Origin: Vibrio coralliilyticus
GTDB lineage: Bacteria > Pseudomonadota > Gammaproteobacteria > Enterobacterales > Vibrionaceae
DNA: 64,000 bases
Assembly (NCBI RefSeq): GCF_024449095.1
Contig: NZ_CP024627.1
Span: 992,001 to 1,056,000, forward strand
Direction of reading: 5' to 3'
Shown here piece after piece: positions 29,968 through 37,896 of this stretch (the first letter of the stretch is position 1; each line of letters opens with the position of its first letter). Below the pieces are notes generated by a model. It saw only the letters and a program-made list of their open reading frames with translations, searched no databases and had not been told where the DNA came from. The position numbers and the translations under genes were made by a program.

Positions 29968-30393
29968 ATGAAGACAAGTGCACTAGTTAAAACTATGGTG
30001 GCCCTATCAGCGTTAATCGGTAGTACTGCTACGATTGCGGAGGGCTCTGAATCTACGAGCATTTCCGCGGGCTTGGCGGTTGATCAAGACTTAAGTGCAG
30101 TACTTGAACTGGATAATCAGTATCGCTTTACTGTTGGTAATGATGGCGCTGCGTTTGATTACATTATTAAGCGTGGTGAATTTAGCGAGAGTACACCTTT
30201 CACTTGGTATATTGGAGCGGGGGCATGGAGCGAATGGGACCATAACGAATTTGGTGCCCGTGTGCCGCTTGGTTTGAACTGGAATTTCAGTCAAGGTTGG
30301 AACATGTATGGTCAAGTTCACCCTGAGCTAGATTTGTATAGTGGCCCAGAACTTCAGATTGGCGGAGCCCTTGGCGTTAAGTACACATTTTAG
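29968..30393 (+). CDS. Small exported beta-barrel-like protein of unknown function
   Basis: A 141-residue protein with a Sec signal peptide (KTSALVKTMVALSALIGSTATIAEG, cleavage near 23). The mature part alternates polar and aromatic residues (FTWYIGAGAWSEWD, NWNFSQGWNMYG). It ends in KYTF, with a terminal Phe as in outer-membrane beta-barrels. About eight strands are plausible. I do not recognise a family. ATG 29968 is chosen with GGGAG 9 nt upstream; an adjoining GTG 29965 is possible. It appears monocistronic between two terminators. Confidence 0.75.
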   Translation: MKTSALVKTMVALSALIGSTATIAEGSESTSISAGLAVDQDLSAVLELDNQYRFTVGNDGAAFDYIIKRGEFSESTPFTWYIGAGAWSEWDHNEFGARVPLGLNWNFSQGWNMYGQVHPELDLYSGPELQIGGALGVKYTF

Positions 30394-30408
30394 CTCTGAT
30401 CAATACAC

Positions 30409-30435
30409 AAATGCCGACATTCAATGCCGGCATTT
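30409..30435. terminator. Hairpin between the small barrel gene and the NSS operon
   Basis: AAATGCCG (30409-30416) / CGGCATTT (30428-30435) in a convergent gap, with an 11-nt loop. A short T-run is present only on the minus side. Probable bidirectional terminator. Confidence 0.6.
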
Positions 30436-30457
30436 GAGATAAAGATAAGCAGTAAGG

Positions 30458-30556
30458 TTAGTCCTGCTTATTCATTGCTCTTTTGATACAGATAGCAGCA
30501 CCACCCCATGTGATACCTAAACCTACTACCATCATAATAATTGCACCTGTTGTCAT
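30458..30556 (-). CDS. metS: MetS-type small subunit of NSS transporter (32 aa)
   Basis: A 32-residue single-span membrane peptide (MTTGAIIMMVVGLGITWGG at the N terminus, ending KRAMNKQD). It starts 2 nt after the NSS transporter stop, with GGAGG 7-8 nt upstream inside the end of that gene. This matches the MetS family of small subunits paired with methionine/alanine NSS importers (MetPS in Corynebacterium). The coupling, hydrophobic segment and family likeness make it a real gene. Its role is presumably to support transport activity or stability. Confidence 0.85.
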   Translation of the reverse strand: MTTGAIIMMVVGLGITWGGAAICIKRAMNKQD

Positions 30557-30558
30557 AA

Positions 30559-32019
30559 TTAGGCCTCCTTGCGGCTAGCTGCATTAATGAGTACACCGAT
30601 AACGAATAGAGCTGCTATCATTGCCCAACCTAGTGTTAGGTCATAGCCACCGTAGCCTTCAGTGAATAGGGTTTGTAGTTTGGTTGCGAGAATAACTGCC
30701 AGCATAATTGGAGTGATGAAGCGCAGACAAATCACGAACCAAGCACCGATAGAAAAGTCAGAGATCTCATTGACGTATTCGCGTACATCACCAACTTTAT
30801 TCAGTAGCCAAGCCATAAGAATAATCTCGACAAAACCACCCACCATGATACCGACGTTGTTAGCAAAATGGTCGACCAAATCTAGTAGTAGTAGGCCACC
30901 ATTGGTTGCAAATGCCATTGAGACAATCACGCCCGCGCCAATAACAACAGTTGCCGCTTTTTTGCGACTCCATTTTAGTTTGTCGATAACGGCTGACGTA
31001 ACGGCCTCCATAATGGAGATATGTGAGCTCAATCCGGCCACGACAAGAGCGAAGAAGAACAGAGGACCGAGGATATATGGTGCTGGGAGCAAGTTAATTG
31101 CTGCTGGTAGAGTCACAAACGCTAACCCAACACCAGCAGAAACCACTTCAGTCAGTGGTTTGCCCTGTTCTTGTGCCATGTAGCCCAATACAGAGAAAAT
31201 CATGATACCAGCCAGAATTGAGAAGCCACAGTTGATCAATACGGTCATAAACGCATTGTTGGTTATATCCGACTTCTCAGGTAGGTAACTAGAGTAAGCC
31301 AGCATGATGGCAAAACCAATACTGAGTGTGAAGAAGATTTGGCCGTACGCTGCTGCCCAAACTTTAACATCCCAAATTTTGCTGAAGTCAGGCTCGAACA
31401 TATAGTTGACGCCATCCAGAGCACCAGGCAGAAATATCATGCGACCGATAAGAAGTACTACCATGATGAAGAGAATAGGCATCATGATTTTAGAGGCCCG
31501 CTCAATACCAGCCTTAACGCCACCAACAATAGCAGCGTAGGTGATCCCCCAAGCAATCAGCATCGCGATGGCAATCTTCCATTGGATACTGCCAAGGTCT
31601 GTTGGCGAGTTATCGCCTAAAGCTAGGTAATCACTAAAGAAGAATGCATTGGTGTCGGTTCCCCAGCTCTGGTTAAACGACATACCAAAATAGGAGATCG
31701 CCCAGCCAATCACAGCCACGTAGTAAACGGCAATGACAGCAGCAACGCCGACCTGGAACCAACCAAGCCATTCAAATTTGGAGTGAATTTTAGCTAAAGT
31801 TCTTGGCGCGCTGCCTCTATATTTTTGACCCATGCTGAACTCTAGGATCATAAAAGGTATGCCTGCAGTGATCATTGCAAAAAGGTAAGGGATAAAGAAA
31901 GCGCCACCGCCGTTTTCATAGGCCATATATGGGAAACGCCAAATGTTTCCTAAGCCGATAGCCGATCCCACTGCCGCCAGAATAAACCCGGCGCGGGATC
32001 CCCATTGTTCTCGCTTCAT
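30559..32019 (-). CDS. Sodium-dependent NSS-family amino acid transporter
   Basis: A 486-residue LeuT-fold neurotransmitter:sodium symporter with 11-12 membrane segments. The N terminus REQWGSRAGFILAAVGSAIGLGNIWRFPYMAYENGGGAF is the family signature, with the substrate/Na+ site in TM1. A substrate of neutral amino acids such as methionine or alanine is suggested by the MetS-like partner immediately downstream; this is inference. AGGAG precedes the ATG by 7 nt. The leader contains a clear hairpin (see separate entry). Confidence 0.9.
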   Translation of the reverse strand: MKREQWGSRAGFILAAVGSAIGLGNIWRFPYMAYENGGGAFFIPYLFAMITAGIPFMILEFSMGQKYRGSAPRTLAKIHSKFEWLGWFQVGVAAVIAVYYVAVIGWAISYFGMSFNQSWGTDTNAFFFSDYLALGDNSPTDLGSIQWKIAIAMLIAWGITYAAIVGGVKAGIERASKIMMPILFIMVVLLIGRMIFLPGALDGVNYMFEPDFSKIWDVKVWAAAYGQIFFTLSIGFAIMLAYSSYLPEKSDITNNAFMTVLINCGFSILAGIMIFSVLGYMAQEQGKPLTEVVSAGVGLAFVTLPAAINLLPAPYILGPLFFFALVVAGLSSHISIMEAVTSAVIDKLKWSRKKAATVVIGAGVIVSMAFATNGGLLLLDLVDHFANNVGIMVGGFVEIILMAWLLNKVGDVREYVNEISDFSIGAWFVICLRFITPIMLAVILATKLQTLFTEGYGGYDLTLGWAMIAALFVIGVLINAASRKEA

Positions 32020-32518
32020 AAAGGACTCCTGTCAATCCGATTTCCGAGAGTGAAGCTACCTCAAACCCCTTCAGGCTGAACGGGAGCCTGAGCAAACTTA
32101 TAATCAGTAAAGCAGATATAACGATTAATATGGATGCTTAACTGTCTTATCTAAATAAGTTTGTGGTTGTTTATTTGGGTTTCTTTAAGGTTTCTCAGAT
32201 ATAAATGCTTAATTTTTCAATGTGTGTTTGCTCTAACTGAAATAATCAGCTGTGCATATTGAAAAGACTAACTACAAGCATAGGTTAAAGCAATAGATTG
32301 TAATTGTGAGTTCAATGTTGGGGTTTGGTGAGAAAAATGTATTTGTGATGACTTATTAGTGAGTTAAATGGTTGTTACATACTTTTCTAGAAGAAACTTG
32401 AGATTTTTTTGTGTGCAGTGAAACATAACTCTTTTAAAATTAAGAGAGCGTATGACTGAAAAATATACGCTCAGTTAATGTATTTTACTAAATTATTTGC
32501 AATGAAAAGGCATTGCCT
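32020..32518 (-). promoter_or_regulatory. NSS operon leader and intergenic region
   Basis: A 499-bp AT-rich gap with no convincing gene. Near the transporter, TCAGGCT (32071-32077) and AGCCTGA (32085-32091) form a perfect 7-bp stem with a GAACGGG loop. Further GAAG/CTTC pairing is possible on its transporter-proximal side, so the minus-strand leader is structured. It could be an attenuator or metabolite-sensing leader. The remaining ~350 bp toward 32518 shows AT-rich sequence only. Confidence 0.4.
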
Positions 32519-33112
32519 CTAAAAACGTAGGGTTAATCCGACATTTGCCGAGAATTGGTTCATCCAATCTGTTTTGAATTTAATGAGGCAACTTCCTTCC
32601 TGTGAAGCGGGCAGATTGCATACGCCACTGGTGTCGTTATCGACAACTGTGCCAAGCCAACGCAGCTTAGTATTCAGTGCAAAGTGCTCAGTGAGACGAT
32701 ATTCAAAACCACCGAAGATACTGGCAGAAAAGCCCAATTCATCGCCCACCCAATCTGCATCTATGTATGAACCGCCCAGCCCAACACCAAGATAACTGTA
32801 TAGTGACTCTTCAACGGGATAATAAATGCTACTTTGAAAATGTAGATAGTGCATGGTTGAGCTGAGGCTGACGGTTTCTACATCGGTTTTTTGATTGGCG
32901 TAAAACAAACCGATTCTGCCTTTGTCTAGATCCATTTCAGCGCTTATTGCAAAGCTTTCGGAACCTTTCAGATCGTACTCTTGTTGATCTTGATTCTCTA
33001 CACTGCCACCTGAGGTGTAACCAGCCCAAGGTGTTAGATATACATCTGCAAAAGTTGTCGGAGTAAAACTAAGCAAAATGCAACCGAGCAGAGGGATATT
33101 TTTGTTGTTCAT
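32519..33112 (-). CDS. Outer-membrane beta-barrel protein of unknown function
   Basis: A 197-residue protein with a signal peptide (NNKNIPLLGCILLSFTPTTFA, cleavage near 22). The mature region shows alternating strand patterns (VYLTPWAGYTSGGSV, YLGVGLGGSYIDADW, SIFGGFEYRLTEHFALNTKLRW). The C terminus GLTLRF, with a terminal Phe, is typical of an outer-membrane barrel. It resembles OmpW/OmpA-like small barrels only in general form. The frame is open to 33172. ATG 33112 is chosen because the signal peptide begins there and AGGACAG lies upstream. Confidence 0.78.
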   Translation of the reverse strand: MNNKNIPLLGCILLSFTPTTFADVYLTPWAGYTSGGSVENQDQQEYDLKGSESFAISAEMDLDKGRIGLFYANQKTDVETVSLSSTMHYLHFQSSIYYPVEESLYSYLGVGLGGSYIDADWVGDELGFSASIFGGFEYRLTEHFALNTKLRWLGTVVDNDTSGVCNLPASQEGSCLIKFKTDWMNQFSANVGLTLRF

Positions 33113-33243
33113 AAGCACTGTCCTATCAGAGCGATATCTTCTAATTGTGATAGTAACGTCATAATTACGCACACAAAAAAGGGAATTATTGAAGATATCT
33201 CACAACGATGTTATTACTTTGTTACACAATAATGGAGGTGTCT

Positions 33244-33336
33244 ATGGAACACGATCTGAAATATGCGTTAGTCATCACTGTAACAGTTTTTGCTGTTCTG
33301 ATAGGTTTTGGCCTAATCGCAATCACTTCAGCCTAG
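33244..33336 (+). CDS. ynhF: YnhF-family small membrane protein (30 aa)
   Basis: Thirty residues: MEHDLKYALVITVTVFAVLI, then GFGLIAITSA. They form a single hydrophobic span after a short charged N terminus. The pattern matches E. coli YnhF (29 aa; D-L-K followed by an aromatic, then a membrane span). A strong ribosome site (GGAGG) is 5 nt upstream. It ends 9 bp before the patatin-like gene and is probably in its operon. YnhF function is unknown. Confidence 0.8.
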   Translation: MEHDLKYALVITVTVFAVLIGFGLIAITSA

Positions 33337-33345
33337 GTTGAGCTT

Positions 33346-34497
33346 ATGGACAATAGCGGTGTGGTTACCAGCGCTGCTATCCGGTTGGATACTCAACGCT
33401 TTGCAAAGTACACAGGTGGTAAAAATGCGCTGGTTGCTCAAGGGGGTGGTCAGCGTGGTATTTTTACCTCGGGAGTGCTTGATGCCTTTCAGTTATCGAA
33501 TTTCGATCCCTTTGATACTTTTTATGGAACATCCGCAGGTGCATTAAACCTTTGCGCCTACCTATGTCGTCAAAGAGGTTTGGGACGCTCATTCATTCTT
33601 GAACTCACCACTGAACCAGAGTTTTTCAATCTATTTCGTTACATCCGCCGTAAACAATATCTAGGCCTTGACTGGGCTTTAGATAAAATCAGTGAATTTC
33701 CTTATAAGCTAGATATTGATATGGGTCGGCGGGTGTTGGCTGATCGTAAAGCATATGCGGCAGTGACAGATACCCGACGTCTATTGGACCATTATCTGCC
33801 CATGCTTGAAGATGATTGGAGAAAAGTGCTGATCGCTACCTGTGCAATTCCAAGGCTCTACCATGAAGCGGTTGAGTTTGAACATGGGGTTTATGTGGAC
33901 GGCGGAGTCTCGGCGTCTATACCAGTCCAGGAAGCATGGCGTAAAGAGGCAAGGTGTATCGTTGTCATTCGCACGGAAGGTGAGGATCTAGAGGAGCCTG
34001 GGCCGTTACCTTTGCCTGAAGGTGAACGCATTAATTGGAATCGAGGCTCATTTCAATTAATACAGGAACAATGGCAAGAGAGGTTTGCCCAATGGAAAAT
34101 TGACTGGCGAACGTTCTTTTATGAACAACTGCAACGTGCAAAAGAAGAAAAAATAAGCCAACAGTATATAGAGCCATTGAATGGAGGACGTTGGCTATTT
34201 GGAGCGGACAGCATATATAGATTGGGCTACTTACTTGGGGACAGATTTGACTCGAGTTTGGCTGACATGCTCATGGTGCACTATCAAACTTACGCATTAA
34301 CTCAAAACTTTCTGCATAATCCTCCTGATGACTGCTTTATTGTGCAAATTAAGCCCGACAAGCCTTTGCTATCTAACTCTTTAATGAGCAGTCGCGATGC
34401 GTTGTTGCATGATTATCAGGTAGGGCTCGATTCCGGTTTCCGCTTTGTAGAAATGTTCTCTTCTGTCTCTGCGCGACGTATCCCAGAAGGGCAGTAA
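33346..34497 (+). CDS. Patatin-like phospholipase (YjjU-type)
   Basis: A 383-residue patatin-fold acyl hydrolase. The oxyanion motif GGGQRGIFTSGVLDAF is near residue 29, the nucleophile motif GTSAGALNLCAY near 65 (Ser in GxSxG) and the catalytic Asp in YVDGGVSASIPVQEA near 185. This Ser-Asp dyad and the C-terminal extension resemble E. coli YjjU. It probably acts on phospholipids at the cytoplasmic face. No signal peptide is seen. It follows the ynhF-like gene by 9 bp. Confidence 0.88.
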   Translation: MDNSGVVTSAAIRLDTQRFAKYTGGKNALVAQGGGQRGIFTSGVLDAFQLSNFDPFDTFYGTSAGALNLCAYLCRQRGLGRSFILELTTEPEFFNLFRYIRRKQYLGLDWALDKISEFPYKLDIDMGRRVLADRKAYAAVTDTRRLLDHYLPMLEDDWRKVLIATCAIPRLYHEAVEFEHGVYVDGGVSASIPVQEAWRKEARCIVVIRTEGEDLEEPGPLPLPEGERINWNRGSFQLIQEQWQERFAQWKIDWRTFFYEQLQRAKEEKISQQYIEPLNGGRWLFGADSIYRLGYLLGDRFDSSLADMLMVHYQTYALTQNFLHNPPDDCFIVQIKPDKPLLSNSLMSSRDALLHDYQVGLDSGFRFVEMFSSVSARRIPEGQ

Positions 34498-34630
34498 TGA
34501 AGCCATCATATACAGATTCCAGTATATCTTCTTCAATTCTGGTAATGTTCTGAACGTTTAGTGAAGGATTACACCGCCCAACGAAAATCGAATCGTCAAT
34601 AAGTCATGATGAGTGAATAAGGAGAATGGA

Positions 34631-35506
34631 ATGGCAACATCACATAAAGTTTTGGTTGTTGGCGCCACAGGCTATTTGGGCACGCATATTGTGAAACAAC
34701 TTTTAGAACAGAAGCGCGACTTTATTGCCCTTGCTCGTAATAAGAAAAAGCTGATTGAAATAGGGCTCAGCGAATCACAAATCGTTGAGGCGCAAGTCAC
34801 TAAGCCAGAGCAACTTGAGGGCATATGCCGAGGTGTCGATGTGGTTATTTCTTGCTTAGGTATTACTCGCCAGAAGGATGATGTCAGTTATATGGATGTC
34901 GATTACCAAGCGAATCTAAATATCTTACTTGAAGCGGAAAGCTCTGGCGTTAGACGGTTTATCTATGTTTCGGCCTTTAAGGCACAAGAGTACCCACAAG
35001 TTCGATTGCTTCGAGCCAAAGAGAGATTTGCGCGTCGATTACTGAATTCAGAACATTTATCTCCGTGTGTCATCAGGCCAAATGGATTTTTTGTAGACCT
35101 TGAGGAGTTCTATCGTATGGCGGCCAAAGGACGAATCTATCAATTTGGTCAGGGGACGATGCGAATGAATCCCATTGATGGGGAAGACTTGGCTAGTTTT
35201 TGTTTAAGTCAGTTAGACTCAGATCAAAATGAGTATGATATCGGAGGCCCTGAGGTATTATCGATTAATGAGCTCGCACGTTTGGCTTTTCAAGTACAGA
35301 GCAAGCCTGTTTCGATCGTTTCTGTCCCTGATATTGTTCGTCGAGCTTTGTTATGGTTCTTTCCTCACTTGCCAGAGAATTGGGTCGGCCCCCCCGAGTT
35401 CTTCTTGACTGTATTAGGTAGTGACGCGATTGCACCATGTTATGGGAATAAAACCATTCGTGATCATTTTGTGGCTTGCCACAATGAAATGCGCCAGACG
35501 GAATAA
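34631..35506 (+). CDS. NAD(P)-binding atypical SDR-family protein
   Basis: A 291-residue Rossmann protein. The cofactor motif VLVVGATGYLGTHIVKQLL is at the N terminus. DVVISCLGITRQKDDVSYMDVDY near 74 and RRFIYVSAFKA near 106 follow the NmrA-like/complex I NDUFA9-like atypical SDR pattern. The canonical Tyr-x-x-x-Lys is not obvious, so it may be a redox sensor or an enzyme of unknown substrate. ATG 34631 is chosen because AAGGAG lies 6 nt upstream; a GTG at 34613 is in frame. Confidence 0.82.
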   Translation: MATSHKVLVVGATGYLGTHIVKQLLEQKRDFIALARNKKKLIEIGLSESQIVEAQVTKPEQLEGICRGVDVVISCLGITRQKDDVSYMDVDYQANLNILLEAESSGVRRFIYVSAFKAQEYPQVRLLRAKERFARRLLNSEHLSPCVIRPNGFFVDLEEFYRMAAKGRIYQFGQGTMRMNPIDGEDLASFCLSQLDSDQNEYDIGGPEVLSINELARLAFQVQSKPVSIVSVPDIVRRALLWFFPHLPENWVGPPEFFLTVLGSDAIAPCYGNKTIRDHFVACHNEMRQTE

Positions 35507-35520
35507 ACAAGTGTTCATAT

Positions 35521-36261
35521 TTAGTCAGTTAGCCCGTACTTTACTCTGAGTTGCTCAAGCTTCTGAGCGGCATGCTCTCGGAAGTAGCGATTGAGAGCTG
35601 AGACGATTGCTTTAGCTTGTGGGTGATCTCGCCTGACGGCTGCGTGAAGCGGGGTTGAATCAAGGTAAGTCGTGCTAAAGTACAGCTCGCCCTTTTTAAT
35701 TCTCATCTCTTTTACCGTCCATCTGCCGACAGCCTCGTCGGTGACTAATACATCAGCGCGATCCGTCATAACGAGACGGATACTATTAGGTAAGTCTATA
35801 GAGTCTATTGGAATCAACCCATCAAATTCGCGTAAGCCAGCACCGTAGCCGTAGTTGTTAATTAACGCGACTCTTTCCCCTTTTAAACTGTTTTGCGATA
35901 CGTATTCGAACTTGGTGTCAGAGCGAGACACGAAAGCCATTTGGTTGTACATATAGACATCAGTAAACAAGTAATCCTTATTGCGTTGCTCTGTTTTCCA
36001 GATGGCGATGATGACGTCATTTTTTCCATTAATAGTTTCTTTCAGCACTCGCGACCATGGTTTGACAGAATACTCAATTTCATAGCCCGATGAGACAAGT
36101 CCATCGGTGACTAAATCATGCGCGATACCACTGCCTAATACAGAATTCATGACATACGGGGGCCATAAATCCTGAGCCACTCTCAGTGGCGAGGACCATA
36201 CGACTCCACCCCAAAGAATGAGAATAAGGTAAATGAATTGTCCAATCGCGGATCTGTACAC
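35521..36261 (-). CDS. Periplasmic solute-binding protein, family 3
   Basis: A 246-residue protein with signal peptide (hydrophobic IGQFIYLILILWGGVVWS). The PBPb fold common to amino-acid ABC receptors follows: LRVAQDLWPPYVM near 26, WSRVLKETINGKNDVIIAIWKTEQR near 70, and a C-terminal helix. No permease or ATPase gene is adjacent. It is an orphan receptor, or one of the solute-binding-like proteins feeding a signalling system. Start is GTG 36261; no in-frame ATG lies just upstream. It converges with the SDR gene 15 bp away. Confidence 0.8.
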   Translation of the reverse strand: MYRSAIGQFIYLILILWGGVVWSSPLRVAQDLWPPYVMNSVLGSGIAHDLVTDGLVSSGYEIEYSVKPWSRVLKETINGKNDVIIAIWKTEQRNKDYLFTDVYMYNQMAFVSRSDTKFEYVSQNSLKGERVALINNYGYGAGLREFDGLIPIDSIDLPNSIRLVMTDRADVLVTDEAVGRWTVKEMRIKKGELYFSTTYLDSTPLHAAVRRDHPQAKAIVSALNRYFREHAAQKLEQLRVKYGLTD

Positions 36262-36621
36262 CAGTCTGTTCCATCAAACCTCTTAGTTATAAGTTTAGTT
36301 GAGGTTGAGAAAGCAAAGAATATTTCTGCTCAGGGCATAGGTATGGCGGTGTTTACTCAATCATGTTCGTGATTCAGTCCATTGGAGTGACAAGGCTGCT
36401 TTTCATCTTCTATGACAGCATGGGCACTTTTTTCTTTTAATTGAGTTACTTGTTATTAGTGATTAATAAAACTTAAGTGTTTTCGACAACCTTAATTATG
36501 TGGCTACGGTCATTTTTTATTGATTCATTTGTTAATAATTATTAGTGCCAATAGTTTCTATAGCCAGAGCGGGCAGGTGGTATTTGACGCTCATAAATAA
36601 AAATCTATAGGAACATAGAAA
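36262..36621. promoter_or_regulatory. Divergent promoter region, solute-binding protein / porin
   Basis: A 360-bp AT-rich gap with no ORF of note. It must contain divergent promoters. The part next to the porin forms its untranslated leader, with AGGAAC before ATG 36622. I see no clear operator or hairpin. Confidence 0.4.
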
Positions 36622-37602
36622 ATGAAAAAGACAGTTTTAGCAGTAGCCCTATCTCTTATTACTGGTTCAGCGGTAGCCGCAGACGCACTTTCAGGCGACC
36701 AATTTACAGTATCAGGTGAAATCGCCGTTGGTGGTTATTACCAAACAGACCGTAAAGAAGTTAATGAAGAAGTAAATAATTTCGACAAACAAAAAGACGA
36801 AGAGTTTTACAACGGTGGTGTCACGGGTTTTGATATCTTCGCTGATTACGAAAACGGCAACATTGTCGGTAAGTTTGGTGGTGAATTTGACGTAGAAAAT
36901 GACTACGGTACATCAGACTCAACGTTTACTATTACAGATACTTGGGTTGGTTACAAAACTGGAGCTGGTGTTGTTTCTGCTGGTTATGCTAACGACACAG
37001 CTCTCGACGCAGTGGATGGTGCTGCAGACCAAACTATTGAGTTCCTATGGTCACCAAATGACGCTTCTGACGCACGTCAGGTAGTTAAGTTTGAAGGCGA
37101 TAAAGAAGGCGTTAAGTACGGCATCTCTTACTATGGTGACCGCAACTATACGGACGATTCTGCTGAAGAAGAGCGCCAACCAGGTTACAACGGTTACCTA
37201 GGTTATGAAAACGACACTTTCATGGTTAACTTTGGTTACGAAGATAACGATGAAGATAAAGGTACTACTGACAAACTTTACCTAGTGAACGGCTCTGTGA
37301 AGCTGGGCTCAGTAGGTATCGGCGCGACATTTGCCGAAGAAGAATTCGCAGATGGTAAGAAAGTGAAGATGTACAACACTTCTGCGGGTTACACTATCGA
37401 TGCTCTTTACCTAGCAGTGGGCTACGTAACGATCGAAGACACTCGTGAGGCAGTGAACTTTGGCGGTTCTTACGCGTTCACTGACAATGTGACTGCGTTA
37501 GTAGATGTTGCTTACCACATCTCTGATGAAGGTTACAGCTTAGGTGTTGGCGCAGAAGAAGGCGACATCGAATCATTCGTTAAACTGGCTTACGCATTCT
37601 AA
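36622..37602 (+). CDS. Gram-negative general porin
   Basis: A 326-residue outer-membrane porin. Signal peptide KKTVLAVALSLITGSAVAADA, cleavage near 20. The mature protein is acidic with Gly/Tyr/Asp-rich strands (VGGYYQTDRKE, GKFGGEFDVENDYG, GYKTGAGVVSAGYAND) and ends in VKLAYAF, with a terminal Phe for BAM recognition. It is related to Vibrio OmpU/OmpL-like trimeric porins; which one cannot be said. It is monocistronic, with two terminators downstream. Confidence 0.88.
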   Translation: MKKTVLAVALSLITGSAVAADALSGDQFTVSGEIAVGGYYQTDRKEVNEEVNNFDKQKDEEFYNGGVTGFDIFADYENGNIVGKFGGEFDVENDYGTSDSTFTITDTWVGYKTGAGVVSAGYANDTALDAVDGAADQTIEFLWSPNDASDARQVVKFEGDKEGVKYGISYYGDRNYTDDSAEEERQPGYNGYLGYENDTFMVNFGYEDNDEDKGTTDKLYLVNGSVKLGSVGIGATFAEEEFADGKKVKMYNTSAGYTIDALYLAVGYVTIEDTREAVNFGGSYAFTDNVTALVDVAYHISDEGYSLGVGAEEGDIESFVKLAYAF

Positions 37603-37631
37603 TTTAACGACTGAGTTTGTTCATATCCCTT

Positions 37632-37653
37632 AAAGCCCACTGAGGTGGGCTTT
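37632..37653 (+). terminator. First porin terminator
   Basis: AAAGCCCAC / GTGGGCTTT 9-bp stem with TGAG loop, followed by a run of T (37651-37657). It lies 29 bp after the porin stop. Confidence 0.92.
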
Positions 37654-37694
37654 TTTTAAGCAGGAAGCTTAGCGCAATAATCCACTGCCTTTTC

Positions 37695-37715
37695 GCCCTC
37701 CCGGAGTTGGAGGGC
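37695..37715 (+). terminator. Second, tandem porin terminator
   Basis: GCCCTCC / GGAGGGC 7-bp stem with 7-nt loop, followed by TTTTT. It is only ~42 bp beyond the first terminator. Double terminators are common after very highly expressed genes. Confidence 0.85.
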
Positions 37716-37896
37716 TTTTTCGTTTCATCTCTATGCTATACCTCATCTAAAACCGTATTTACTCAACTTGTGAATTTAAAGTGGACAATTCGTGACCTAG
37801 ACCAATATTACCTAAGTTAGTGATTGGACAATAAAAAAGCCTAGTGCTCTAATTTGTTTAACAGTGCAAAAATATATAGGGTCTGGGAGTTCATTT

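Noticed and set aside
32040..32160. Possible glycine riboswitch in the NSS leader
   Set aside because: Fragments resembling GAAGGGG, CTCTCGG and GACAG appear in order on the minus strand. However, the GGAGAG partner strand and the CTCTCAGG core are not intact, so I do not call the aptamer.
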